Of a stretch of 42,937 bases of DNA, positions 15,514 to 23,424 are shown piece after piece. The stretch is from positions 1 through 42,937 of the forward strand of contig JAJDVR010000150.1 of NCBI GenBank assembly GCA_022826025.1, read 5' to 3'. The translations under genes were made by a program, and so were the position numbers. Numbering within the stretch: position 1 is the stretch's first letter; each line of letters starts with the position of its first letter. The DNA is from Gemmatimonadota bacterium. GTDB taxonomy: Bacteria; Gemmatimonadota; Gemmatimonadetes; Longimicrobiales; Gaopeijiaceae. Below the pieces are notes generated by a model. That model was not told the DNA's origin. It saw only the letters and a program-made list of their open reading frames with translations, and did no database searches.

Positions 15514-17088
15514 CTACCGCGAACCCCCGGCGCGCGCTTCCACCAGCCCGGGGACCTCTTCGTCGGCTGCGGACCATGCCTGCGCCAGGGCGGCGTAGGC
15601 TTCGCGCGCGGCGGCTTCATCTCCGAGGGCCGCCGCGGTGCGCGCCAGCCCCAGCAGCGACTGGGTGCGCCGGGGCGTGCGGGCAAGCTGGTCGCGCCAG
15701 GCCGGGAGCGCCTCCCGCTCGCGACCGAGAGCGGCAAGCTCCACCGCGAGCAGTTCATGGGGCGGCATGGGTGTGGCCGGGGGGCCAAACTCATAGGGAA
15801 GCGTCTCCTCCTGCCGGGCCGCGTCCCTCAGCAGCGCGATGCCCGTCTCCGAATCTCCCGCGGTCAGCGCGAGGAGGGCGTCCAGCTCCATCAGGAGGAT
15901 GGCGTGCCGCGGATTGCCCTCGTCGCCGGGTTCCCCGTGGCGCGCCCGCAGCTGACGCGCGCGCTCCGCATCCCCCGTGCGCAGCGCGGCGAGGGCGTCT
16001 ACGAAATCATTGGGGAGCGCCAGCCCGGGGAACGCCGTCAGGTCGGCCGAGATCTCTCCAGCCCGCGCCCAGTCTGCGGGGTCGATCACGGCGCGCGCCT
16101 TCATCTGCACGAAGTACGCGGCTTCGTCCGGGGCCGGCGCATCCGCCATGCGCGTCATGCACGCGGCCATCCCGGCGGCAGCGTCCTCGAGGCGTCCCAG
16201 CTGCAAGTGGCCGTAGTGCAGCCACGACGTATAGTGACCGCACACGTTCGCCCGCTGGCCCCGCCGGGCCCTCGCCGCGTTCTGCACGTCGCGCGCGCGC
16301 ACGTTGGCCGACACCACGTCCTCCCACAGGCCCATGGCCACGAAGATGTGGGACGTCATGTGCTGGGCGTGGCCCGCGTCCGGCGCGATTCCCGAGTACG
16401 CCCGTGCGGCGGGAAGGCCCAGAGGGGCGTGGATGGGGTCGTCAAAGGCATGGATGACGTAGTGGGCGGCGCCCGGGTGCATCGGGTTCTCCTCGAGCAC
16501 CGGCTGAGCCACGGCGGCCGCCTTCATGTAGATCGCGAAGTCGCGCCCGCCATGTGCCGTGCCGAGCAGCGAAAGCGCGTAGAAGGTGCGCGCGTCCTCG
16601 TCCTCGGGGTACTTCTCGGCCAGCCGCCTCATGGCGTCCCGGTAGCGGAAGTCCCGCTCCTCCTTGGAGCCCTCGCCATAGAGGACCTCCACCGTCTCCA
16701 GCCAGTCTCTCTCGCGCTGGGTGGGGACGAGGGCAAGCCTGTCGCCGGGGGTGGGCGCGAAGGCGGCGAGCACGGCCAGCGCCGCTTCCCGGTCCTGCTC
16801 CATCCAGATCGGATGGTTGAAGGTCTGGGCTTCGCCCCAGTACGCCATCGCGAAGTCCGGATCGATCTCGCGTGCCTGCCTGAATCGGGCCGCGGCATCC
16901 TCGTACTCGAAGTTGTGCAGGAGCAGCAGCCCGGCTTCGAAGTGCGGCTGAGCCTCGGGGGACCCCGACGCAGGGAAGTTCACGGTTCCGAGTTCCTGCG
17001 CGCCCGCCGGGGCCGGGGCGAGGAGGTGGAACAGGGCACCGAGAACCAGGATGGTCTTCCCGGAAGCCGTCCAGGTATGAGCGTTCAT
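15514..17088 (-). CDS. exported TPR-repeat protein
   Basis: A 524-residue protein with a clear signal peptide (TILVLGALFHLLAPAPAGAQ, cleavage probably after GAQ), hence periplasmic or surface. TPR-type helix pairs run through most of it: the first (~48-85) contains FRQAREIDPDFAMAYWGEAQ, and further ones include LELELASL-like pairs near the C-terminus (LAVELAALGREREALPAW). A conserved middle block, MHPGAAHYVIHAFDDP and DAGHAQHMTSHIFVAMG, is rich in His and recalls a family of secreted TPR proteins I know from Gemmatimonadota- and Acidobacteriota-like genomes; function unreported to my knowledge. The His/Asp pattern could be a metal site, which is inference. The start ATG at 17088 follows a 199-base intergenic region. 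ppk2 follows on the same strand. Confidence 0.82.
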   Translation of the reverse strand: MNAHTWTASGKTILVLGALFHLLAPAPAGAQELGTVNFPASGSPEAQPHFEAGLLLLHNFEYEDAAARFRQAREIDPDFAMAYWGEAQTFNHPIWMEQDREAALAVLAAFAPTPGDRLALVPTQRERDWLETVEVLYGEGSKEERDFRYRDAMRRLAEKYPEDEDARTFYALSLLGTAHGGRDFAIYMKAAAVAQPVLEENPMHPGAAHYVIHAFDDPIHAPLGLPAARAYSGIAPDAGHAQHMTSHIFVAMGLWEDVVSANVRARDVQNAARARRGQRANVCGHYTSWLHYGHLQLGRLEDAAAGMAACMTRMADAPAPDEAAYFVQMKARAVIDPADWARAGEISADLTAFPGLALPNDFVDALAALRTGDAERARQLRARHGEPGDEGNPRHAILLMELDALLALTAGDSETGIALLRDAARQEETLPYEFGPPATPMPPHELLAVELAALGREREALPAWRDQLARTPRRTQSLLGLARTAAALGDEAAAREAYAALAQAWSAADEEVPGLVEARAGGSR

Positions 17089-17287
17089 CTGGCTGATTCC
17101 ATCGATGGTTGAGGATCTGGCTTCGTATAATGTCTGCCGACCTCGGGAGAGGCGCCAGAGCCCGTCGTTGCGCAGGTTTGGTCGATTCCGACGGCGGGCT
17201 TAGGTTCCTGACGCTCGCGATGGACGCAGCCGGTGCTCGTCAACCTGCGGAGAGCCCGATGCCCGACGTATCTCTGGGTTGTTTCCC

Positions 17288-17806
17288 GTGACGCGCCCCG
17301 CATCCGTGGGGGTCAACTTTCGTCCCCTGGTGCCGTCGGATTGGCCGGAGGTGGCCGAGATCTATCGCCAGGGAATCGAATCCGGCAACGCCACCTTCGA
17401 GACCGAGGTTCCGACCTGGGATGCGTGGAACGCGGGCCGGAGCCCTGATTGCCGGATCGTCGCGGAGATGGACGGCCGGACCGTTGGTTTTGCCGCGCTC
17501 AGCCCTCTGTCGGGCCGCTGCGTCTACGATGGCGTGCGCGAGGTGACGATCTACATTGCGGAATCGGCCCGGGGCCAGGGCGTGGGCAGCGCATTGCTGC
17601 GCGAGCTCGTCGCGGACACCGAAGCATTGGGCATCTGGACCCTCGAAGCGGGCATCTTCCCCGAGAACGGGGCCTCGATCCGGATTTTCGAGCGGTGCGG
17701 ATTCCGCATTCTCGGCACGCACGAGCGCCTGGGCCGGTTTCATGACGGCCGCTGGCGCGATGTCGTGCTGATGGAGCGGCGGAGCCGGGTCGCGGGAGTG
17801 GACTGA
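17288..17806 (+). CDS. GNAT acetyltransferase, phosphinothricin/methionine sulfoximine type
   Basis: A 172-residue enzyme that moves an acetyl group from acetyl-CoA to an amine. The N-terminus VNFRPLVPSDWPEVAEIYRQ, then GNATFETEVPTWDAW, is typical of the Pat/Bar/MddA subgroup. The CoA-binding motif is ESARGQGVGSALLRE, and FPENGASIRIFERCGFRILG follows. Members detoxify phosphinothricin or methionine sulfoximine and sulfone, but many have other amine substrates. The start is uncertain: GTG 17288 or TTG 17279, neither with a clear ribosome site. It lies eight bases before the MFS exporter gene, so the two are probably one unit. Confidence 0.88.
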   Translation: MTRPASVGVNFRPLVPSDWPEVAEIYRQGIESGNATFETEVPTWDAWNAGRSPDCRIVAEMDGRTVGFAALSPLSGRCVYDGVREVTIYIAESARGQGVGSALLRELVADTEALGIWTLEAGIFPENGASIRIFERCGFRILGTHERLGRFHDGRWRDVVLMERRSRVAGVD

Positions 17807-17814
17807 CGATTCCT

Positions 17815-19041
17815 GTGCCAGCCTCCGCCCCGGTGCCGTCCCGGTCGGCTGCGAGCCGCCGGAGCGCGCTCACGGTCGCGATTACGCTGACCGTGGCCCA
17901 TCTGGCGAACGATGCCTACGTCGCCTTCCTGCACCCGCTCCTGCCGCGTCTGATGGACAAGCTGGGTCTGTCCATCGCGGCCGCAGCCGTGCTGAGCGTG
18001 ATCCTCTCCCTGACGTCGTCTCTTCCGCAGCCGGTCATGGGATACCTCGCCGACCGCGTGGGCCGGCGCTGGCTGGTGGCGCTCGGGCCCATCGTCTCCG
18101 GCATCTTCCTCAGCCTCATCGGACTCGCACCGACCTTCGGCGTGCTGGTCGCGCTGCTGGCCCTGGGCGGGCTCGGGAGCGCCTTCTTCCATCCGCCGGC
18201 GGTGTCCCTTGCGGGTCGGGTATCGGAGGGGAAGGGGAGCGGTCTGCGCGTGTCCATCTTTTCGTTCGGCGGACACCTGGGTTTTGCGCTCGGACCGGTC
18301 ACCGCGGTGGCCATCGTCGGTGTCTTCACCCTGGAGGGCCTCTGGGTCGCGATGTTTCCCGGTATCCTCATCGGGTTTGCGACCCTTGCGTTTCTGCCTC
18401 GCCCCGTGCGCGGCCGCGTACCCGTGCCGCCGCCCTCGCCGCGACAGGTGCTGCGCGCGCTCGGGGGGCCGCTCGGCCTGGTCTTCGGCATCAGCGCGCT
18501 GGGGGCGTTCGTCCAGCGCACGCTCCTGACCCTGTACCCCATCGTGGTCGACCAGACCGGCGGCTCGGAGGCCCTCGGTGCGGCTTCGCTCAGCATCTAT
18601 CTGGCACTTCAGGCGGGCGGGACCATCTTCGCCGGCCTGCTGACCGATCGGATCGACCGTACCCGCCTGCTGGCGGGGATCTGTGTGCTTGCCGCCCCCG
18701 CGCACTTCCTGGCGGTCTACCTTCCACCGGGGGGTGTCGCGGCCTTCATGGCTCTGGGCTTCGCGGGGCTGCTGAACATGGCGGTGCTCCCGCCGACGGT
18801 GGTCATCGCCCAGGAGATCCTTCCCACGGGGGCCAGCATCGGCTCCGGGATCGTGATGGGGCTGGCGTGGGGCGCGGGCGCGCTGGGGGTGGCGTTCGTG
18901 GGCGCCCTTGGGGATGTCGTGGGGCCGCAGCAGGCGGCGCTCACCGTCATGCCGATGTTCCTGGTGGGCGCGGTGCTGGCCCTCCACCCGGCGCTCCGGC
19001 CACACGCGCGCTCGGGTACGTCGGCGGCGTTGAGGCGCTGA
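17815..19041 (+). CDS. MFS exporter, Fsr (fosmidomycin resistance)-like
   Basis: A 408-residue inner-membrane carrier of the major facilitator superfamily with twelve hydrophobic segments. AHLANDAYVAFLHPLLPRLM in helix 1 and the helix 2-3 loop GYLADRVGRRWLVALGP match the Fsr group. GSAFFHPPAVSLAGRV and FSFGGHLGFALGPV are other group-typical segments. Fsr exports fosmidomycin when over-expressed, but the natural substrate of relatives is unclear. The GTG start at 17815 is tentative (another GTG at 17833). It follows the acetyltransferase gene by eight bases, a layout seen in drug-tolerance pairs, and precedes the creatininase gene by 90 bases. Confidence 0.88.
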   Translation: MPASAPVPSRSAASRRSALTVAITLTVAHLANDAYVAFLHPLLPRLMDKLGLSIAAAAVLSVILSLTSSLPQPVMGYLADRVGRRWLVALGPIVSGIFLSLIGLAPTFGVLVALLALGGLGSAFFHPPAVSLAGRVSEGKGSGLRVSIFSFGGHLGFALGPVTAVAIVGVFTLEGLWVAMFPGILIGFATLAFLPRPVRGRVPVPPPSPRQVLRALGGPLGLVFGISALGAFVQRTLLTLYPIVVDQTGGSEALGAASLSIYLALQAGGTIFAGLLTDRIDRTRLLAGICVLAAPAHFLAVYLPPGGVAAFMALGFAGLLNMAVLPPTVVIAQEILPTGASIGSGIVMGLAWGAGALGVAFVGALGDVVGPQQAALTVMPMFLVGAVLALHPALRPHARSGTSAALRR

Positions 19042-19131
19042 CGGGGTCGGGCGATAGATTGTTTCTGGCGGCCGCTTCGCCGGCCCATCCATCTTCCCGC
19101 CGCACCTTCAGTTCTCAGGAGGGATCCGCAA

Positions 19132-20067
19132 ATGCGCCGTCTCGTCCCCGTCCTCGCCCTGTGGTTCGCGCTCCCGGCCAGCTTCGCCGCCGCGCAGGTA
19201 CCCGAACTGCCACCGATCCTCAAGGTTCGCAACTATCTCCCGCACATGACCCGGCCGGAGGTCGAGGACCTTCTCACCCGGACGGACATGGTCATCTTTC
19301 CGGTAGGCGCGCTCGAGCAGCACGGCACCCACCTGCCGATCGGCACCGACCACCTGAACGGCGTGGAACGCGCCAAGAGGGTGGCCCAGCGAGCCGAGGT
19401 GCTGGTGGCGCCCATCCTGCTGCCCGGGCAGTCACCCTACCACATGGAATTCGCGGGCACGGTGACCCTTCCTTCGACGCTCGTTCAGGAAGTATATGTT
19501 GAATCTGCAAAAAGCCTTATGCGGCATGGATTCAAGCGATTTCTAATCTTGAACGCCCATGGCGGCAACCAGGCCATTACGACCTTCATCGTGGATCGCA
19601 TCAATCAGGAGACGGAGGGAATCGCCGTGGATCTGGGCGCGGTCTCGGGCCCGTTCAGGGCTGCCGACCGGGACCCGCAGCCGACTCCGGCGCCTGCCGT
19701 GCTCGACCGCCACGGAGGCACCGGCGAGACCTCCAGATCGCTCTACCAGATCCCCGATCTGGTGGATCTGGACGCCGTCGAAGTCGCGCAGGTGACCATG
19801 CCCGCGCACATGGAGGCGATGCTGCCCGAGGTGCTCGCGGGAGATCCGACCGCTCTGGCGGTGTTCCTGGCGGAGGGACTGAAGGACGAAGCCACGGGGA
19901 AGGGGACGTCGGCCGCGCAGATGTCGACGACCGGGGTCTGGGGGGAGCGCGATCCCGCCGGGGCGAGCGCCGAGCGGGGGCGGATCATGACCGAGTCCTT
20001 CGTGGACGCGGCTGTGGCGTTCATCGAACGATGGAACGAACTCAGGCCGCCCGGCACCGGGCGTTAG
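19132..20067 (+). CDS. exported creatininase-family amidohydrolase
   Basis: A 311-residue protein with a signal peptide (VPVLALWFALPASFAAAQ), unlike the cytoplasmic creatininases of creatinine users. The metal ligands of the family are visible: GALEQHGTHLP (Glu62, His64), IGTDH (Asp73), NAHGGN (His143) and HGGTGETS (Glu199). Known members hydrolyse cyclic or linear amides, including creatinine and formamide-type intermediates (FAPy, mycofactocin maturation by MftE). The substrate here cannot be read. AGGAGGG precedes the ATG at 19132 at good spacing. Residues ~120-140 are encoded by an AT-rich patch unlike the rest of the gene (see findings). The gene ends before a short hairpin. Confidence 0.87.
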   Translation: MRRLVPVLALWFALPASFAAAQVPELPPILKVRNYLPHMTRPEVEDLLTRTDMVIFPVGALEQHGTHLPIGTDHLNGVERAKRVAQRAEVLVAPILLPGQSPYHMEFAGTVTLPSTLVQEVYVESAKSLMRHGFKRFLILNAHGGNQAITTFIVDRINQETEGIAVDLGAVSGPFRAADRDPQPTPAPAVLDRHGGTGETSRSLYQIPDLVDLDAVEVAQVTMPAHMEAMLPEVLAGDPTALAVFLAEGLKDEATGKGTSAAQMSTTGVWGERDPAGASAERGRIMTESFVDAAVAFIERWNELRPPGTGR

Positions 20068-20071
20068 CACC

Positions 20072-20090
20072 CCGGCGTCGCCTGCGCCGG
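20072..20090 (+). terminator. small hairpin after the creatininase gene
   Basis: CCGGCG (20072-20077) and CGCCGG (20085-20090) are perfect arms with a seven-base loop, starting four bases after the stop. No T-run. It could be a weak terminator. Confidence 0.3.
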
Positions 20091-20105
20091 CGGCTCCGGT
20101 TCCCG

Positions 20106-20135
20106 TTGACCCGAACGGAGCGCAAAGATTAGGTT
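20106..20135 (+). promoter_or_regulatory. possible sigma-70-type promoter of the TPR gene
   Basis: TTGACC at 20106-20111 matches the -35 box, and TAGGTT at 20130-20135 lies 18 bases on as a poor -10. It sits about 90 bases before the next start codon, in a region (20091-20222) with no gene. The -10 is weak, so confidence is low. Confidence 0.25.
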
Positions 20136-20222
20136 TGGCGCGGCGTTCCCGGGCTTGTTGCGACTCCGTGCGAGCCATGGACGAACGCGACGGAGTCCCG
20201 CACCATCCCACAGAATCGCTTC

Positions 20223-20933
20223 ATGTCCAAGTATTCCCGACGTCCTGGCCCGGGAGGGCCGCCGGCCAGCGCGCCAGACGAGGATGACCTTTTTACCAGC
20301 CGGGTCCTCGAACTCACGGTCTGGGCGCAGAACAACGCCCAGACGCTGATCTTCGCGGGCATCGTGGTTGCTCTCGCCATAGGCGCCACCGTCTACTACT
20401 TCAATTTCAGCGAGACGCGTGAGAACCAGAGCGCCCTCGAACTCGAGCAGATTCATCAGGTGGTCGGGGTGGTCAGCACCGAGGAGACCCTCGCCGAGCT
20501 GAACCGGTTCCTGGAACGCTTTGACGACGCCGCCAGTACGGCCGAAGCCCGGCTTCTCCTGGGTCAGGTCCAGCTCGAGAACGGGAATGTCCAGGGCGCC
20601 ATCGACGCGCTGCAGCCGCTCCGCGGCCGCCTCGGGGAACCGGTGGCGCTGCAGGCCGGCTTCCTTCTGGGCGCCGCCTACGAGCAGCAGAGCCTGTGGG
20701 ACGAAGCGGTGGCGACCTATCTCGATATCGCCGACGAGACCGACCTGGGCTTCCAACTGCGCAACGCCCTCTCCGACGCAGCCCGCGTGCGCGCGGCGCA
20801 GGGTCGTTACGCCGAGGCGGAGGCTCTGCTGGGCGATCTCCTGGACGAACTGGACGCGACCGACCCCGGCCGCGGCGTCATCGAGATGCGCCTGGCTGAG
20901 ATGCGCGCTCGTCGGATGTCGTCCGGGGGTTGA
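20223..20933 (+). CDS. membrane-anchored TPR protein (YfgM-like topology)
   Basis: A 236-residue protein with a short, low-complexity N-terminus, one membrane helix (TLIFAGIVVALAIGATVYYF, ~40-60) and three or four TPR-like helix pairs facing the periplasm (LLLGQVQLENGNVQGAIDAL, AAYEQQSLWDEAVATYLDIA, AQGRYAEAEALLGDLLDELD). Topology and size resemble YfgM, a chaperone-network partner at the Sec translocon, but similarity in detail is not evident, so no symbol is given. No strong ribosome site is seen before the ATG. The final 56 bases overlap the end of the M23 gene on the opposite strand. Confidence 0.8.
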   Translation: MSKYSRRPGPGGPPASAPDEDDLFTSRVLELTVWAQNNAQTLIFAGIVVALAIGATVYYFNFSETRENQSALELEQIHQVVGVVSTEETLAELNRFLERFDDAASTAEARLLLGQVQLENGNVQGAIDALQPLRGRLGEPVALQAGFLLGAAYEQQSLWDEAVATYLDIADETDLGFQLRNALSDAARVRAAQGRYAEAEALLGDLLDELDATDPGRGVIEMRLAEMRARRMSSGG

Positions 20934-22374
20934 ACTCCCGAAGCGACTCGGAGAGCGTCCGCCCAGGCACGAGCCAACCGCTCCGTCCGCTCGCCGTCCG
21001 CACGTAGAGGTAATCCCCGAAGCGGCCGATCACCGGCACTTCGGTTCCCGCGTCCAGTCGAGCCAGCACGGCCGAGTCGTCCGTGGGCGCCGTGAGCACT
21101 GCCCGCGCCGCCGGCACGGTTTCCCGCGCGAAGGGGGCCTCGACCGGCTCGGTGAGGCGCGCGGCCACGTAACCTGTTGTGCCGTCGGGGAGCCGGGCCC
21201 GAAAGAAGCTGCCTGATCCGGCGAGAACCCGGAGCGGCGTGTGGCGGTCCAGTTCACGCACCACATCGCTTCGCGAGCCGGGCCCCGTCCGCAGCCGGAC
21301 TCCTCCGTTGCGCACCCGGCTCCATGCGCCCAAACGCTCCGTGTCCACTGTGAGTTCCGGAATGGTGGCGCGCACCGGATCGATGAACGGAAAGGGATCG
21401 ACCGCGCCTTCGCCGCGCCGATAGAGGCCCAGGTGCAGGTGGGGCGGAGTGGTGCACGCGTTTCCGGTGTTGCCGACGAAGCCGACGGTATCGCCGGGTT
21501 GGACGAACTGTCCGTCGCGGACATACTGGCTGTCCAGGTGGGCGTAGTAGACGCTGGCGTTGCGCACCGGGTCGCGCACCCACACCACCTTGCCGCCGAT
21601 GCGGGTGTCCCGCACCCGGCTGACCCTTCCGGCCGAGGCCGCGAGCACGGGCGTTCCGCGGCGCGCGAAGATGTCGACGCCCCGGTGGATGCGCGCACCC
21701 CCGTCCCGCGGCGCTCCGAACCAGCTGTAGATGTACTCCGAGCCGCGCCCTTCGACGGGGAACACCAGCTGGGCCTGGATCTCCAGCCTGACCGAGTAGC
21801 TGCCGCCCCGCAGAAGCTCCGGCTGAAGCCGAAGCACGAACTCACCGCCGCGCCAGGGTTCGTGCGAGAACGTTTCGACAGGCGATTGCGACGAGAAGAC
21901 GGGCCTCAAGGGGTCACCGGGGTCGGTGGGTACGCGGAAAAGGTCCACGAACACCCGCGCCGGCTCGCCGGAATCGACCGAGACCTCGACCGTCAGCCTT
22001 CGTCCCCGCTCAAGGCGAAAACGGTATCCGGCGGCCTCCGGGGCGTCGGGGCTGATGTAGCCTTCCTCCGCGTAAGGCAGCGATACCGGGAGCGGCTCGG
22101 CGAGGGCAACGCGTCCCGCCGTCTCCCAATCCCTCGCGAGCGCCGATTCTCCGAGTCCGGCGACGTTCAACCGAGCCTGGTAGGCCTCGTGCGGCGTCAG
22201 GTCGCGGAAATGGTCCCGGGCCTGCTCGACCTGCTCGCATCCGGACACGACCAGGAGTCCGGTCAGGACCAGAGAAAGGACGACGGTGTAGCGGCGTGGC
22301 TGCCCCGAGGCGTGCAGCCCGGGCGCGACACCCGAGCAGCTCCCGGTGATGTTCGAGCGCAATCGTGCCGACAT
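20878..22374 (-). CDS. M23 peptidase-like lipoprotein with SH3 domains
   Basis: A 498-residue envelope protein. The lipoprotein signal ends LLVVSGC (Cys46), after a long basic n-region. A beta-rich region (~85-195) precedes the LytM/M23 domain, with the zinc-binding HRGVD, the central block VYYAHLDSQY, and PPHLHLGLYRRG (HxH). Two SH3-like modules end it (GVRLRTGPGSRSDVVREL and AGTEVPVIGRFGDYLYVRTA), which in relatives bind cell-wall stems. It likely trims or anchors to peptidoglycan; the zinc ligands look intact, but activity is inferred. The frame is open to 22599; the ATG at 22374 has AGAGG seven bases upstream. The 3' end overlaps the opposing TPR gene by 56 bases. Confidence 0.85.
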   Translation of the reverse strand: MSARLRSNITGSCSGVAPGLHASGQPRRYTVVLSLVLTGLLVVSGCEQVEQARDHFRDLTPHEAYQARLNVAGLGESALARDWETAGRVALAEPLPVSLPYAEEGYISPDAPEAAGYRFRLERGRRLTVEVSVDSGEPARVFVDLFRVPTDPGDPLRPVFSSQSPVETFSHEPWRGGEFVLRLQPELLRGGSYSVRLEIQAQLVFPVEGRGSEYIYSWFGAPRDGGARIHRGVDIFARRGTPVLAASAGRVSRVRDTRIGGKVVWVRDPVRNASVYYAHLDSQYVRDGQFVQPGDTVGFVGNTGNACTTPPHLHLGLYRRGEGAVDPFPFIDPVRATIPELTVDTERLGAWSRVRNGGVRLRTGPGSRSDVVRELDRHTPLRVLAGSGSFFRARLPDGTTGYVAARLTEPVEAPFARETVPAARAVLTAPTDDSAVLARLDAGTEVPVIGRFGDYLYVRTASGRSGWLVPGRTLSESLREFNPRTTSDERASQPGASR

Positions 22375-22698
22375 CAATCCACCTCTCCCGCATCCCGAAA
22401 ACGCCTCAGCCATCCCATCTCGCAGCCATTTTAGCGAGCCGAGGCCGAAGAGGGAAACCGCGTGGCCGCGCAATCGCCGTACCGTGCATCTTCGCCGAAC
22501 GACCGGATGCTGGCCCCAAGGCGCCCATTCCTGCGCATAATATGTATTATGTATAGTCTCGGAATCTCGCCGTCCCCTCTCGGAAATCCGTGACGGCAAA
22601 AATCCCCGATTACACCCGCAGAATTCCGTGATTTCAGCAGTCGGAATTCTGATGTGAGGGGGCTGGGGCCTTCGGTCAAGGATCCTGACGGAAGATCG
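22375..22698 (-). promoter_or_regulatory. 324-base intergenic region, likely promoter of the M23 gene
   Basis: No credible gene. It lies between the last gene of the envelope operon (stop at 22699) and the M23 lipoprotein start at 22374, both on the minus strand. It contains a perfect palindromic pair CATAATA-TG-TATTATG (22536-22551) in a locally AT-rich patch, a repeated word TCTCGGAA (22557 and 22578), and the inverted repeat CAGAATTCCG/CGGAATTCTG. The AT-rich palindrome on the minus strand is a reasonable -10 candidate, but no convincing -35 pairs with it. Confidence 0.4.
22619..22651 (-). terminator. inverted repeat after the envelope operon
   Basis: CAGAATTCCG (22619-22628) and CGGAATTCTG (22642-22651) are perfect 10-base arms with a 13-base loop, 48 bases after the GT2 stop. 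On the minus strand a run of five T follows about 17 bases later. It could end the operon or act as an operator for the downstream gene. Confidence 0.45.
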
Positions 22699-23424
22699 TC
22701 ACAGCCGGCCGATCAGGTCGAGGATTCGGAGCATCCAGACGCGCCAGACCGCTTCCCGAACGATCTTCCCCGACATCTTCGACTCACCGGAATCGCGCTC
22801 GGTGAAAACGATCGGGACCTCGACCAGACGAAAGCCCTTGCGTGCTGCGCGGAACTTCAACTCGATCTGGAAGGCGTATCCGTTGGAGACGATGCGATCG
22901 AGGTCGAGGGCCTCCAGGACTTCCCTGCGCCAGCAGTTGAAACCACCGGTGGCATCGGCGACCGGAAGACCGGTGATGGTTCGCGCGTACCAGCAGCCGA
23001 AGTAGCTGATCAGCAGCCGGCTCATGGGCCAGTCGACCACGGTGACCCGGCCGTGGAGGTAGCGGGAACCGATGACGACGTCCGCGTGCCGCGTCTGTTC
23101 GATGAACGCCGGCAGCATTTCAGGGGAATGCGACAGATCGGCGTCCATCTCGCAGAGCAGCGGGTAGCCGCGCGCAAGCCCCCACCTGAACCCCGCCAGG
23201 TACGCGGGACCGAGACCGAGTTTTTCGGTTCGATGAAGAACGTGGATGCGGGGTTGGTCGCTGGCCAGTTCATCGGCCAGCTGCCCCGTGCCATCCGGCG
23301 ACCCGTCATCGATGACCAGGATCTCGATGCCTGGATGCTGCTCCAGAACCAACGGCACGATCCGGGGGAGGTTCTCCCGCTCGTTATAGGTCGGGATGAG
23401 GACGAGGAGCCGCCGGTCAGGCAT
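22699..23424 (-). CDS. GT2 glycosyltransferase, polyprenyl-phosphate mannosyltransferase type
   Basis: A 241-residue GT-A fold enzyme close to dolichol-phosphate mannose synthase (DPM1-like). It has the opening LLVLIPTYNERENLPRIV, the nucleotide-binding VIDDGSPDGT, the metal DxD region CEMDADLSHSPE, and SGESKMSGKIV near the C-terminus. No multi-pass membrane tail is present, matching the short bacterial and DPM1 form. It probably loads a sugar onto undecaprenyl phosphate for envelope glycans; donor unknown. The frame opens earlier, but the ATG at 23424 has GGAG upstream and overlaps the stop of the GT4 gene by eight bases. Last gene of the long operon. Confidence 0.9.
   Translation of the reverse strand: MPDRRLLVLIPTYNERENLPRIVPLVLEQHPGIEILVIDDGSPDGTGQLADELASDQPRIHVLHRTEKLGLGPAYLAGFRWGLARGYPLLCEMDADLSHSPEMLPAFIEQTRHADVVIGSRYLHGRVTVVDWPMSRLLISYFGCWYARTITGLPVADATGGFNCWRREVLEALDLDRIVSNGYAFQIELKFRAARKGFRLVEVPIVFTERDSGESKMSGKIVREAVWRVWMLRILDLIGRL

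Noticed and set aside
17127-17132. TATAAT on the plus strand as a promoter for the acetyltransferase gene
   Set aside because: A perfect -10, but no acceptable -35 at 16-18 bases (TTGAGG at 17110 is only 11 away); kept as too weak to list.
22431-22679. 82-codon minus-strand open frame in the 324-base gap
   Set aside because: Mixed composition, no ribosome site, crosses the palindrome and inverted repeat; looks non-coding.
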